Assembly: GCF_027887165.1 (NCBI RefSeq)
Contig: NC_077230.1
Location: 338,654,322 to 338,718,321 of the forward strand
Direction of reading: 5' to 3'
DNA: 64,000 nt
Source of the DNA: Monodelphis domestica
Lineage: Eukaryota > Chordata > Mammalia > Didelphimorphia > Didelphidae
Of this stretch, positions 11,791-22,739 are shown in pieces; position 1 is the stretch's first letter; the number at the start of each line of letters is the position of its first letter. The notes beneath the pieces were generated by a model. That model did no database searches and was not told the origin of the DNA. It saw only the letters and a list, made by a program, of their open reading frames with translations. A program made the position numbers and the translations under genes.

Positions 11791-11810
11791 TTAAAAAATC
11801 ATTATTCCTT

Positions 11811-12181
11811 AATAAAGTAGAGGAGTTCCATGGAGACTGGAACAACCTCCAGGAAGTGATGCAGAGCGAGAGGAGCAGAACCAGGAGAACATTGTACACA
11901 GAAAAAACACCATTCATAAGCAGAGGATAAACTGTGGGAGTAGAAACACCGAGGAAAAGCAACTGCCTGACTACAGCGGTTGAGGGGACTTGACAGAGGA
12001 GAGACTCTAAAGGAAACCCTAATGCAAATATTAACAACATAGCAATGGGTTTGAATCAAGAACACATGTAATACCCAGTGGAATCACGTGTTGGCTACGG
12101 GGGGTGGGGGGGAGGAAAAGAAAATGATCTTTGTCTTTAATGAATAATACTTGGAAATGATCAAATAAAATATTATAAAAT
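11811..12181 (+). repeat. 5'-truncated L1 insertion with target duplication
   Basis: Begins 'aataaagtagaggagttcc', carries 'agcagaaccaggagaacatt' and ends 'caaataaaatattataaaa'. Flanked by 'aaaaaatcattattccttaa' on the left and 'aaaaaatcattattctttat' on the right, a target-site duplication that differs at one base. Relatively young. Confidence 0.75.
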
Positions 12182-12203
12182 TTTAAAAAATCATTATTCT
12201 TTA

Positions 12204-12757
12204 TCTATTGTCCCTTCCCCCATAATGCTACAAGCAGCTCATTTGACCCTGGAAACTTTTCCAGGTAAAAAACTAATTGCTTGTGGACTTCTGTGGCAAA
12301 GTTGTTCTTTTCTGCCTTGTGTTTTGCAGACACTCAAAACAAAAAACCTATTCCTGCAATTTAGGTACACTGTCATTAGGTGGCAGCAGTTTTCCACTGT
12401 CTCATTTCTGAGACTGAAAGAGCTCTGCTCAAGTAAGTCCCTGAGAGATGTATAACTGCAAGGATTGCTTTAAAATCAGAAGAAATGTCTCTTTTTAAAA
12501 ATTGAAATAAGTAAACTTAAGCACACTTTAAATACTTTAAGCAAATAAGCTCCAGATTAAGTTGGCTATCTTTCCTTGTTATCACTTAACTGTTATCGTG
12601 CCAAGTTCTTTTATTGCCTTTTATTCCTGTGTAAGTCTGCCAAATTAACTTTACTCACGCATTTGACTTAGGGTAAGAACCCACCACTACTACCACCACC
12701 ACCACTCACACACACAAAACCGCTCACAGATGACGTTCAACATCAATTTTAGGTTTT
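12204..12757. other. Unassigned unique-looking segment
   Basis: No repeat or exon recognised until a short CCA/CAC-rich run at 12684-12720. Confidence 0.5.
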
Positions 12758-12950
12758 ATTGTTGTTTGGTCATCCTTTAGTCATGTCTGATTCTGCATGA
12801 CCCCGTTCAGGGTTTTCTTAGCAAAGATACTAAAGCAATTTGCCATTTTCTTTTCCAGTTCATTTTACAGATGAAGAAACTGAGGCAAGCAAGGTTAAGG
12901 TCCTTGCCCAGGATCACACAGCTAGTAAGTGTCTGAGGTCAGACTTTAAG
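12758..12950 (-). repeat. RTE-tailed SINE
   Basis: 'ttgttgtttggtcatccttt', 'ttttcttagcaaagatacta' and 'gatgaagaaactgaggcaag', reverse orientation. Confidence 0.65.
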
Positions 12951-13072
12951 CTTGCTCAACATTAAAGCCTCTACAAATTTTCTCACACTTGGCAACTTTT
13001 TCAGTCTCCCTCACTCTTAGTGAAAACAAGGAACATGCCAGGTAGTCAGAGAAAAGTGAAATATCCTCAGGT

Positions 13073-13224
13073 CTTTTTTTTTTTTTAAGTTCAAACCTTT
13101 ACTTTCTGACTTGGTAACAATTCAAAGACTTAAGGGCAAGAGCTAGGCAAATAGAGTTAAGTTTCTTGTCCAGAATCACACAGCTAGGAAGGTCTTCCCA
13201 ACTCCATGTGCCAACTAGCTGTTC
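13073..13224 (-). repeat. WSINE1-like SINE
   Basis: Poly-T start, 'ccagaatcacacagctagg', ending 'caactagctgttcc'. Confidence 0.6.
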
Positions 13225-13225
13225 C

Positions 13226-13611
13226 CATCCCTATGTCTCCTAATTTTTTGGTTGCCTGTTCTATCATTCCAAGAATGATCTCCTTCCCCTTTATTACCTT
13301 GTGGAATTACCACCAATCCTTTAAAAAAAAAAACAAAAGCAACACAAGGAGCAGTCAGGTGGCTTATTGGTCAGAGAACCAGGCCTGGAGAGAGAAGGTC
13401 CTCAGTTCAAATCTAGCCTCAGATCCTTCTTAGCTGTGTCACCCTGGGTAAGTCACTTAATTCCAATTGCCTAGCCCTTACTACTCTTCTGCCTTGGAAC
13501 AGATACTTCAGTATCAATTCTAAGACAAAAAGCAAGGGCTTAAAAAAAAAGCTCAACTCAAAGACCACCTCTTCTAAGAAAGGGAGCCTTCCCTGATTCT
13601 TCCATGACCAC
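13226..13611 (-). repeat. L2 relic, interrupted by a SINE
   Basis: 'gatctccttcccctttatta' and, after the SINE, 'gctcaactcaaagaccacc' and 'gagccttccctgattcttcc' fit reverse L2. Confidence 0.4.
13348..13550 (+). repeat. WSINE1-like SINE
   Basis: 'aggagcagtcaggtggctta' to 'aagcaagggcttaaaaaa'; inside an L2 relic. Confidence 0.7.
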
Positions 13612-13712
13612 TGTGTAATTAGAAAAAATCTTGTACCTTGGACTCCATCTCCCAGAATTCTTTTCTTGTCCCAAGAATCCTTTTCCTTTCGTTCATGTTT
13701 GTGTTTGTTACT

Positions 13713-13744
<32 letters not shown>

Positions 13745-13902
13745 TTTGTGGCTCCTCCCTCTCTACTCTTTTTTTCCCACATGGGCAGCTAGGAAAGTGG
13801 TTTTCCTTTACTGAGGTTTTTCTTCCCTTGCTTCAAGTTTATTATTAATAAATCTCATAAATATAATACTTGGAATATTGGATATTCATTTTTAAATCTA
13901 TA
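13612..13902 (+). mobile_element. Solo LTR, ~290-bp type
   Basis: Starts TGTGTAATTAG and ends ..aaatctata, with 'ccac' on both sides (13608-13611 and 13903-13906). It shares with the LTRs at 23.2 and 36.1 kb a 5' block near 'actccatctcccagaattc' and a 3' 'taataaatctcataaatat' block. Contains a TG microsatellite (13712-13741). It sits in an L2 relic. Confidence 0.65.
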
Positions 13903-13944
13903 CCACTTCCCCTGAAACCTCAGTTATCATTTTGCACTTTCCAT

Positions 13945-14048
13945 GTACTCGCTTCAGCAGTCCATATACTAAAATGGGAATGATACAGAGACTAGCATGG
14001 CCCCTGCCCAAGGATGACACATGAATTCATGAAGGGCTCCATATTTTT
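13945..14048 (+). pseudogene. U6 snRNA pseudogene
   Basis: A nearly full-length copy of U6 spliceosomal snRNA (104 bp against 107). It keeps the 5' block 'gtactcgcttcagcag', 'atatactaaaat', 'gatacagaga', 'tagcatggcccctgc', 'caaggatgacac' and the 3' 'ccatattttt'. It has substitutions in the 5' stem, lacks three bases in the central GAGAAGATTAGC segment and has changes next to the Sm-like tail. I saw no U6 promoter (proximal sequence element or TATA) just upstream, where an LTR ends 42 bp away. It is therefore a retrotransposed pseudogene rather than an active gene. Confidence 0.9.
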
Positions 14049-14095
14049 CAGAGGTTCTCCCCGTGGATGATGGTGTTGATTATAGATTTCCAGGA

Positions 14096-14126
<31 letters not shown>

Positions 14127-14140
14127 ACAACAACAACAAA
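14096..14140 (+). repeat. (CA)n and (CAA)n microsatellite
   Basis: CA run followed by CAA repeats. Confidence 0.95.
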
Positions 14141-14213
14141 AAAGAAACAAATTCACTTATTATATAATATTGTATATTATTATAGCCATCCCAATTCCAA
14201 GCCTTTGTCCCTA

Positions 14214-14432
14214 TACATAGAGCACTAGATTTGGAAATGAGAAGACATCAGTTCAAATCTAGCTTCCCTCAGATATTTATTAGCTTTGTGACCCTCAGCA
14301 ATTCACTTAACCTCAGTCTGCTTCAACTTAGCACCAACTTCCCAGGGGGCTGAGGATAAAATGAGATCATCTTTCTACAGCCCTTTCTAAACCTTAATGT
14401 GCTATATATGGATGCTAGCTGTTATTATTACA
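14214..14432 (+). repeat. MAR1-like SINE
   Basis: 'tgtgaccctcagcaattcac' to 'ggatgctagctgttattatt'. Confidence 0.65.
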
Positions 14433-14433
14433 G

Positions 14434-14545
14434 GCATAGCGATTAGAGAACTAGCTTTGGGATCAGGAAGACCTCAGTTCAAGTGACTCATACTAGTTGT
14501 GTGACCCTGAAAAGCTCACTTCACTTCTCTGTGCTTGAACTAACT
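14434..14545 (+). repeat. SINE 5' part
   Basis: 'ggatcaggaagacctcagtt' and 'gtgtgaccctgaaaagctca'. Confidence 0.55.
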
Positions 14546-14811
14546 CTCGAAGACTATACGTTACAGAAAATGTGCCAGCTTGCATGATTGGAGGGAATTT
14601 CTTTATCTGAGAATTTTCTATATCAATAAAATCACATGTCCAAGTCCTTACGCTGTCCTATTTTGATGATCTAGGTTTGTGTAGAATTCCCCTAGCAAAG
14701 TGTAAATTTCCTGAGAGCTAGGACCTTATGTTATAACTCTCACATCTCACCCCCTGGCAAGTCATCTTGGATCTAGTCAGTGCTTAATTAAAGTCTATTA
14801 AAAGTTCTATT

Positions 14812-15207
14812 AATGTAGCAAAAAGAGCACCAGACCCAAAGTCAGGAGGACCTGGGTTCAAATTTGGCCTCAGCCACTTCCTAGCTATGTGATCCTAGAC
14901 AAGTGACTTAACCCCCTGCCTAGACCTGTGTTGGTGAACCTATGGCACATGTGCTGGAGGGGGCTGCTCCCTTTTCTGTCTTCACCATGCCTGAGAACAT
15001 TTCTCCTATCACCCACTCCTCTGCCCAGCAGCCCAATGGCAGTGCTTTCTCCCTCCTCTGCCTGGGTTTAGGGAGCTGCTCACATAGGGCATGAAGATTG
15101 CAGTTTGGGCACTCGGTCTCTAAAAAGTTCACCATTATTGGTCTAGATGTTGCTACTCTTCTGTCTTAGAACTGATCCTAAGAAAGTAAGGGTTTTAAAA
15201 AAAAGTC
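14812..15207 (+). repeat. WSINE1-like SINE split by a hAT element
   Basis: 'caggaggacctgggttcaa' to 14927; resumes near 15137 with 'ttgctactcttctgtcttag' and ends in A. Confidence 0.65.
14928..15136. mobile_element. Non-autonomous hAT element, copy 1
   Basis: About 210 bp beginning 'ttggtgaacctatggcac' and ending 'aaaagttcaccattatt': imperfect terminal inverted repeats as in hAT/Charlie-type elements. It splits a WSINE1-like SINE at 'gcctagac', with a degraded ~8-bp duplication around 'ctaga'. Two relatives are at 44.8 and 52.7 kb. Confidence 0.65.
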
Positions 15208-15549
15208 TCTTGAATTATTTTTTTCCTACAAAAGAAAGATGTCAAATATGCCCCTGTATTTGAGAAGTCTAACCCCACTTCTCCCAACTTCTCCCCCATC
15301 CCAGCTTCCTCCCTCCCAAGTCCCCTTCTCTCCTAAATTTTTATGCCTTTTTTTTGTGTGTGTGCTTCTTTCTGCCAGAGCTCACACAACTCTTGACCTG
15401 TCTTTCCAGACCTGATCAACTCGTTTAACTGGCTAAAGTTATGGAACAATTTCATAACTGATTCCCTATGTGATTTCCTGACTAAGGCTTTCTTTACATA
15501 AAGGTTAAAATGTATAGAGCCAGAAGCATTGGAACCCAAGTCAAAAGGA

Positions 15550-15690
15550 CCTTAGCAGTCATATAGTATAACACTGACTTTTAAAGGCAAAGAAAGGGAC
15601 CTTTAAGAAAAGGAAGTGACATATCCCAGAACACAGAGAGCTAGTCAGTTTTTGAACCTGGGACTTTTAATTCCCAATGACAGTGTTTTT
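15550..15690 (-). repeat. MIR-like SINE
   Basis: 'catatcccagaacacagaga' and 'tttgaacctgggacttttaa'. Confidence 0.45.
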
Positions 15691-15720
15691 TTTTCCCAAA
15701 CTATCATACTAAACCTTGGC

Positions 15721-15838
15721 TCCAATACCAGTCATATGACTAAGGGCAGGTCATTCAGTCGCTGCCACAGTTTCCTCATCTGTAAAATGGGGAATAATAA
15801 TATTGTCACTCACCTCCTCATAGGCTTATTAGAATTAC
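15721..15838 (+). repeat. MIR-like SINE
   Basis: 'acagtttcctcatctgtaaa' in a short CORE-SINE. Confidence 0.55.
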
Positions 15839-16680
15839 AGAGAAGCCGTCTGGTCCAAATGAGAATTTCTACAACATCCTCAAGAAACCATCATCAAGCT
15901 TTGCTCAGATTCTTCCATTGAGGGGGACCCCACCATTTCCTAAATCAATATATATAAAATGATATTGTTATATAATACTATTACTATGTCATTATATAAT
16001 TATATAACATGATATTGTGTTATATTATATGTGTATGTATATAAAATATATAATATTTAATGTAGATAGATAACTTTCATGGTCAGGAAGTTTCTGCTGA
16101 CTTCAAGCCTAAATCTGCTAGTTTTCACTATCATTCCCAGTTGTGACCACTGGGCCCATGCAGAATAATTTGAATCACTCTTTCACAGATTTCCAAACAC
16201 TGGAAGAGAATTACTGTGCTTATGCCACTGCTTTTCTTCTCCATACCAAATAACCCCGATTCCTTTACTCAGCTCTCAGAAGCCATGACCTCGACCCTTC
16301 ACCATCTTAATTACCCTCCTCTGGGGCACTCTAAAATGTATCAGTATCCTTCCTAAAGTTTAGTGCCCAGATCTAAACATTATATTCCAGATGAGATCTG
16401 ATCAAGGCAGAAACAGTGGGAGAGTGGGGTTTATTTCCCTAGTCCTGCTGACTAATATAGTCTCTTAATAGAACCTTTGAGGTTGCTGGGGTCGTTCTGG
16501 TTCCCAAATCATGTTTCTATACACTGAGTTTGCAGTCCACTCAAACCCTCACATTTTTCCCTTGTGTTAGCCAATTTCATCCCCATCTGAAACCTGTTAA
16601 ACTGACTTTAGAACCCAAGGGTAAGGATTTCCCCTATTGAATTTTATTTTCTTAAATTTGACTCAAGCCTGAGCGTTTCT
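15839..16680. repeat. CR1/L3-like LINE relic with an AT-rich insert
   Basis: 'ccatcttaattaccctcctc', 'cagatgagatctgatcaagg', 'gagtttgcagtccactcaaa' and 'gaacccaagggtaaggattt' follow CR1-type order. A TA-rich stretch (15943-16070) interrupts it. Confidence 0.45.
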
Positions 16681-16684
16681 GAAC

Positions 16685-17010
16685 TTAGTGGGAGCTACAT
16701 TGTTGGTGGAGCTGCAAATTGTGCAACCATTCTGGAAATCGACTTGAAATTATGCAAATAAAACGAGGAACATTTCTGTATTCTTGAACTCAGGAATTAT
16801 ACTACTAGGAGGTCAAAGTTGAAAAGTTAAAATAATAAAAGAGCTAGTATTTATATAGTGTTATGGTTGGCAAAGCTCTATACATATATTATTTCATTTG
16901 AAAGGCTCCACTTAAACCAAAATATTTATAATAGTGCTTTTTGTGGTCTAAGCCCAGCAAATAAGGAATAACTAAATAATCTGTGTGTAGCAAGGGACAT
17001 TGAACATGAG
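16685..17010 (+). repeat. L1 3' relic
   Basis: 'attgttggtggagctgcaa', 'aaccattctggaaatcgac' and 'gaataactaaataatctg' follow the L1 3' order. A SINE-like piece interrupts it near 16830-16910. Confidence 0.5.
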
Positions 17011-17051
17011 AACGAAACCCACCCATAGAAATATCTCCTTAAACTTTACTG

Positions 17052-17232
17052 CTCATCTTAGAATCAATACTGTGGTTTGGTTCTAAGGTAGAAGAGGAAT
17101 AAGGACTAGGCAATGGTGGTTAAGTGACTTACCCAGGGTCACACAGTCAGAACATGTCAGAGACCAAACAAACCCATGACCTCCTGTCTCTAAGTCTGGC
17201 TCTCAATCCATCAAGTCATCTAACTGCCCACC
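17052..17232 (-). repeat. WSINE1-like SINE
   Basis: 'atcttagaatcaatactgtg', 'gggtcacacagtcag', ending 'atctaactgccc'. Confidence 0.65.
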
Positions 17233-17269
17233 CAAAGTATCCTTAATAAGGATTTATCCAGCTTCTGCC

Positions 17270-17410
17270 GGCAACTGTCAGACTACAATAGTAAAGGCAA
17301 GCTGCTTTCTCCCACACAGTCCATTCTACTTTTAGACCAGTCTATTTGTCCCATAGTTCCTAGCTCTGTCCTCTGGGACCAAGCAGATACAAGCAATATA
17401 ATCGAGTTAC
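17270..17410. repeat. CR1/L3-like fragment
   Basis: 'tctgtcctctgggaccaagc' parallels the 10.45-kb relic. Confidence 0.3.
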
Positions 17411-17704
17411 TAAAATATTCAATAAGAGAAAAACCAGAAGTGTTTAATGTAGATGTTTATCATCTTCCAAACCATTTGATCATTAAAATTGTACATCAGC
17501 CTTCACGTCAATGGTTCTTACCCTTGAGGCACCCATATTTGTTCTGGCATCTTGTTTTGTTTTTAGTCCAGATAAATCCAAAAATACAAATCCAAAGAAG
17601 GGCACAATTACAACGAACTTGGAGGTTTTCAGAGGCCTTTAAAATCGTTAGTAAAACATACCCAGTTTATCATGTGGGATATTAGTTAGGAGTGTCCTGC
17701 TCAG

Positions 17705-17880
17705 AAGTGAAGGCAACAGGAAAAGAGTTCTGGTATAGTAGGGGAAATGATGAATTTATAGTAAGAAAACAGAGATTTGAGTCCTGGCTCTATGTGACTC
17801 TGCCAAGTCCTTCTCCTTCTCTGGTTCTGTAGTTTCCTTCACTGAAAAATAAGATCCCTCCCAGATTAGAGCCATTATTC
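17705..17880 (+). repeat. MIR-like SINE
   Basis: 'ttgagtcctggctctatgtg' and 'ccttctctggttctgtag'. Confidence 0.5.
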
Positions 17881-17881
17881 C

Positions 17882-18135
17882 GCGGTTCAGTCATTTCAGC
17901 CATGTCTTACTCTTTGTGACCCCATTTTGAGGTTTTCTAGACCTAAATACCGAAGTGGTTTGCCATTACCTTCTCCAGCTCGTTTGACAGATGAGGAAAC
18001 TGAGACAAACAGGGTTAAGTGACTCACCCAGGGTCACACGCTCAGTACATGTCAGAGCCTGGATTTGTACTCATGGAAGATGGGTCTTCCTGATTCCAAG
18101 CCCCATGGTCTATCCACTTGACCACCTGACTGGCC
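17882..18135 (-). repeat. RTE-tailed SINE
   Basis: 'tcttactctttgtgacccca' to 'gtctatccacttgaccacct'. Confidence 0.7.
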
Positions 18136-18621
18136 GGAGTCATTATAACTGAGTCTAGACTTGTGGTCAGATGGCTAGACTGAGCATGCGTGCTCAGAAG
18201 GCGTTGTAGCTGTGGCAGAGGAGATGAGTGGGAGGCCAAGCAGTCATCAGTGGCCCAGGGTCCAGGTGCAGAGAGTGAAGCCTCAGGATGGCACAGGTGT
18301 GTCCAGGAGGCCAAGCTACAGACTGGCAGGTCCAGGCAGGTGGGCTAAGCGTCATAGAGGACCGTAAGCCATGGGGACGTGGAATCAGGGTGAAGACTGC
18401 AGTCCTTCGAAGGACTAGAAGATCTCCAGGAAACAGAGGCAAACACAAGCATGCCCAGGCAAAGGATTCAGGCACTAGATGGACCGATCCGTGTGGGGTT
18501 AGCAACAAGGCTGCCTCTGCTTTCAAGGCTGGGGAGCTATTGGCCCAACAATCTTCTCTTCCATCCCCCGTGAGGGACAAAACCCAGCCCAGAAACTAGG
18601 GCAGGAGAACCTGGCAAGTTT
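18136..18621. other. GC-richer unassigned segment
   Basis: Higher GC and CpG than its neighbours, with frames of 100-128 codons open on both strands but no recognisable protein. Could be an unrecognised LTR or unique DNA. Confidence 0.4.
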
Positions 18622-18765
18622 CCCCCTCTATAAAACGAGGGTGGGGATAGCACCCGTCTCACCGTGTTTTGAGGAGCAAATGAGATCCTAAATGTAAGTA
18701 CTTTGTGAACCTGAAAGAGCTATATAAATGCTATCTATGATGATGAAGGTGATGGTGGTGGGGAC
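18622..18765 (+). repeat. MAR1-like SINE 3' part
   Basis: 'ccctctataaaacgagggtg' to 'tataaatgctatctatgatg'. Confidence 0.6.
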
Positions 18766-18832
18766 GCAAAACTATTTCCAGAGAATATTTCCATAACCCC
18801 TTCCACCTCTCAAGGACTGGATTAGATCATTG

Positions 18833-19018
18833 CCTTTTTTTTTAAACCCTCATCTTCCATCTTAAAATCAAAACTGTCTTGTTCCAGGGCAGAAGAGCTG
18901 TAAGGACTAGGCAATGGGGGCTAAGTGACTTGTCCAGGAAGTGTTTGAGACCAAATTTGAACCCAGGACCTCCTATGTAGACTTGGCTTTCAATCCACTG
19001 AGCCACCCAGCTGCTCCT
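18833..19018 (-). repeat. WSINE1-like SINE
   Basis: Poly-T, 'aaccctcatcttccatctta', ending 'gagccacccagctgctcc'. Confidence 0.7.
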
Positions 19019-19357
19019 GGATAAAATCATTTCTAAAGAACTTTTCAGTGCTAACATTTCTATGGTTCTATTGTATTAATCAGCCTGACCTTATTCTCTT
19101 TTCCAAGCCTGATCCTACTACTGTTTAAAATATATATTAAAAAGAAACACTGATGTGCTGCCCTGGAGGTACAGGAAACAAGATTTGGAGAGAAAATTCG
19201 GCACAACAGCACAGGACATTAGCATCCAGAGACTTTCTTTGTATCTCTTCTGACAGGTATTTGATAGAGTAGTGCCTGGGGTACATGGTTGGATGGATAG
19301 ACAGATGAATGGATGGGTAGGAAAATAGATGGACAGATGGATAGATAGATACATAGA

Positions 19358-19552
19358 TTTTTTTTCATTAAAGAAAAACTCTTATTTTCTATCTTAGTAA
19401 CAACTCTAAGACAGAAGGGCAAGGACTAGGCAAATAGGATTAAGTGACTTGCCCAGGGTCACACAGCCAGGAAGTGCCTTTAGTCATATTTGAACCCAGG
19501 ACCTCCTGATTCGAGGCTTGACTTTCTATCCACTGTGCCACCTTGCTGCCCT
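19358..19552 (-). repeat. WSINE1-like SINE
   Basis: Poly-T, 'cttgcccagggtcacacagc', ending 'gccaccttgctgccc'; inserted in a GATA-rich stretch. Confidence 0.7.
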
Positions 19553-19561
19553 CATAGATAG

Positions 19562-19821
19562 ATTTTTGTCTTTGTTTAGTCATTTTTAGTTGTGTTAGAC
19601 TCTGTGACACCATTTGGGGTGTTCTTGGCCAAGATCCTAAAAGAGTTTGCCATTTCCTTCTCCAGCTCCTTTCACAGGTAAGCAGCTGAAGCAAACAGGG
19701 TTTATGGAACTTGCTCAGAGTCATGTAGCTAGTAAGAGCCTGAGGCCAGATTTGAACTCAGGAAAGTTAAGTCTTCCTGATGACAGATCTGGCACTCTAT
19801 CCACTGTGCCATCCAGCTGTT
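19562..19821 (-). repeat. RTE-tailed SINE
   Basis: 'tgtgttagactctgtgacac' to 'tatccactgtgccatccagc'. Confidence 0.7.
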
Positions 19822-19972
19822 CAGATAGATAGATGAATGATATAATTATATACGCCACGAACTCTGCCCTCCTTTCTAGTTCTAACAATCTGAAATCCAA
19901 GATTCTCAACATCTTTACCAAGCTAACCCAATACAGGGGTGGTGAATTTAGGAACCTAAAAGTGGCATGATA

Positions 19973-20192
19973 GTGTGTGTGCATGTGTGTGTGTGTATGT
20001 TGTTGTTGTTGTTATTGTTGAAGTAGTAGTGGTGGTGGTAGTGGTAGTAGTAGTAGTAATAGTGGTGATGGTGGTAGTAGTGGCAGTAGTAGTAATAGTG
20101 ATAGTAATAGTAGTAGTAGTAGTAGTAGTGGTAGTAGTAGTGGTGGTGGTAGTAGTGGTAGTAGTGGTAGTAGTGGTAGTAGTAGCAGTAGC

Positions 20193-20225
<33 letters not shown>

Positions 20226-20308
20226 GGTGATAGCAGTAGTAGTAGTAGTGGTAGTTATGGTAGTAGCAGTAGTAGTTGTTATTGTTGTTGTTGTAGTAAT
20301 AGTAGTAG
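19973..20308 (+). repeat. (TG)n, (GTT)n and long (GTA/GTG)n tract
   Basis: TG repeats, then GTT, then nearly 290 bp of imperfect GTA/GTG/GCA triplets. It gives long poly-Val or poly-Thr frames with no gene character. Confidence 0.97.
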
Positions 20309-20569
20309 AAAAAGATCTATTTACTGTGTGAAAAATCGACCTCACCTATAAATTTAAGTGCTGCTTCTACGAGGCTTGGAAAACATGGAGCAGAAGAAAC
20401 TATAACTATTTTAAAATTATTCTTGTCTTCCCTTTTGCTAACAATTTTATTCACAAATCACATGAGTTTTTGTCCCTCTACTCATTTATCTAGCATGTAA
20501 TTTAAAGATAATTATTTGGATAATTCTTCTCCCTCCTAAAATGATGGTTTTATCCTAAGATGGAGTCTA

Positions 20570-20826
20570 GGTGGGGTGTAGTGGATAGATGACTATCACT
20601 AGACTTGGAATCAGAAAAACCCGAGTTCAAATCCAGCCTCAGACACTTGCAGTAGTGTTCTTTTGCCCTGATCCTCTTTTAGCCTCAGTTTCCACATTTA
20701 TAAAATAAAGATAATAATAGCACCTACTTCATAGGGTTGCTGTGAGGAACAAATGAAGTAATAGTTGTAAAGTGCTTTGCAAACCTTAAAGAGATATAGG
20801 AATATTATTGTTGTTATTATTACTAG
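20570..20826 (+). repeat. MAR1-like SINE
   Basis: 'gagttcaaatccagcctcag' to 'ttgttgttattattactag'; its end forms the left flank of the solo LTR. Confidence 0.7.
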
Positions 20827-21809
20827 TGTGACAAGGAAATCACTTTTAAAAGACTGATATATATTAATTTAAGGTCGCCAAGGAATTCAGCTATGTAATT
20901 CCTAAATGAAAACTCAAGTCAGCCATCAACCTTTTATGGAGTTTTAATTACAAACAGGAGGAAGAAAGGAATTAGAGATAGAGAGATAGAGGGAGAGAGA
21001 AAGGGGAGAGAAGGGAATAGGGCTTAAATACCCCTTCTGTTTAGGCTGGGCCAAAAGGCCCAAGCCCTTAGATAGCTGGGGCAAAGAAAGGAGATCAGTC
21101 CCTATTACTCACGTGACCAAAATGGAGAAACAGTCTCAGAGCCCCACCTTCAGCTTCCTTCAGAGCAAGCTTCTCAGAGCACACTGCAACCACTATGACA
21201 AACTCCTAAAACCCCCCCTGAGTCTTCAGACCCCTCTCTCTTTAAGGAAATCATCCAAGTTGCCTCCCCTCAGTTCTCACATCTACCAATCACTGTCCAT
21301 CAATTTCCCTGTGCCAATGGAGGCTCTAGCTTAACCCAGGACCGCCCAGAGGTCTCTGGCTTTGCACATGTCTGTTGAAGGTCATATTTTCAAATAATTA
21401 AATCTTTGATCTTTTGCTACAGCCCTTCCTAAATCCTGTTAACCTGAGTAGGGTAGAGATTGGAATAATTAAATTTCGATCTATGCTGCAGCCCTTCCTC
21501 AATCCTGTTAGGACTGAGTAGGGTGGAGATTGATTCCAAGTATCTCCATTGTATCAATTCTAAAATCAATCATGACTCAAAGAAATTCCTGTTCTATGCT
21601 TAAGCATAGGTCAAAGTCCTTTCCATTGTTCAGCAAAAGGTTTCTGTCCTAAAGTAATCTTAAGAAGGGAGGAAGAGGAAACTCTCATGACAATGGGGTT
21701 CACATTCCAATAGCCAAGACCCACTATCAATAGGGAATTTTTCAAGTATGAAATTTCCCAATGGTGAAATTTCCAACATTTATAAGTCTAAGAAATTTTG
21801 AGGTTTACA
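20827..21809 (+). mobile_element. Solo LTR, family A copy 2
   Basis: Same family and orientation as 6719-7670. Starts TGTGACAAGGAAATC, ends GAGGTTTACA, with a perfect 4-bp duplication 'ctag' (20823-20826 and 21810-21813). No internal sequence is attached. It lies directly after a MAR1-like SINE. Confidence 0.78.
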
Positions 21810-21905
21810 CTAGATAAGCAAATGAGTGGTGCCATAGTAAGGATGAGTCTGCACTCTTTAATTCTACCTCAGAAAAGCCATCTTCATACAAAAACTAACT
21901 AGAAT

Positions 21906-22092
21906 AGCATGACATTGTGGAAGAAGGAAGACCCCACTGTAGGAGTCGGGAGACTCAGTCCTTGTTCTTCCAGTGGCTACTTGTGTGACTTTGGACATGT
22001 CATGCTACAACTTGGGGTCTCAGTTGTCTCTTCTGTGTGATCAGTTGGTTGAACTAAATGGCCTTTAATAGCTGTGCCAGCTCTAACATGGG
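21906..22092 (+). repeat. MIR-like SINE
   Basis: 'tggctacttgtgtgactttg' and 'aactaaatggcctttaatag'. Confidence 0.55.
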
Positions 22093-22187
22093 ACTATTTT
22101 TCTACTTTTACATTAAGCACAACAATTCTATATTTTTTTCAAAGCTTGATCTCTTGGTAGTTTTTAAATGTGTGTCTTTTTATTTCA

Positions 22188-22431
22188 GGGCAGCTCAGTG
22201 GATAGACGACCAGACTTGGAGTCAGGAGGACTCATCTTCTTGAGTTCAAATCTGGCTTCAGACACTCATTGTGAGACTTTGGGCGAGTCATCTAACCTGT
22301 TTGCCTCTGTTTCCTCATCAGTAAAATGAGCTGAAGAAGGAAATGATAAACCCCTCCAGTATCTTTGCCAAGAAAACCCCAGGTGGGGTCACAGAGAGTC
22401 AGGCATGACTTAAAAATGAGTGAACAACAAA
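22188..22431 (+). repeat. RTE-tailed SINE
   Basis: 'cagggcagctcagtggatag' to 'aaaaatgagtgaacaacaaa'. Confidence 0.75.
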
Positions 22432-22439
22432 ATTTCAAC

Positions 22440-22570
22440 TTCAAGTCAATCAACAAACTTTTTTTAAGTATTTAGTCTGTGTAAGACACGCTGCTAGGCA
22501 TTATGGACAAAAATGCAATAGCCTCCTCCTTTCAAAGAGCTTTTATTCAATTGGGCAGGGGAGGGGACAG
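22440..22570 (+). repeat. L2 fragment
   Basis: 'agacacgctgctaggcatta' and 'caaagagcttttattcaatt'. Confidence 0.45.
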
Positions 22571-22739
22571 AGGCCACTGGATGGACACATATCACAGGGT
22601 GTGTGAACTAGTTGGGACAAACAAGAGTTTTATATGTTTTCATTTTGTGACAGTGAAATCATGCACTAATGCTTCTACTTTTGCTAGGTTGACTCAGATA
22701 TTCTGAGTTTGATCAGATGAAACCGAATTGAATTAGGTT

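Noticed and set aside
13945-14048. Functional U6 gene
   Set aside because: It lacks three internal bases, carries substitutions and has no upstream U6 promoter elements.
19956-20345. Poly-Thr and poly-Val open frames
   Set aside because: Produced by the GTA/GTG microsatellite.
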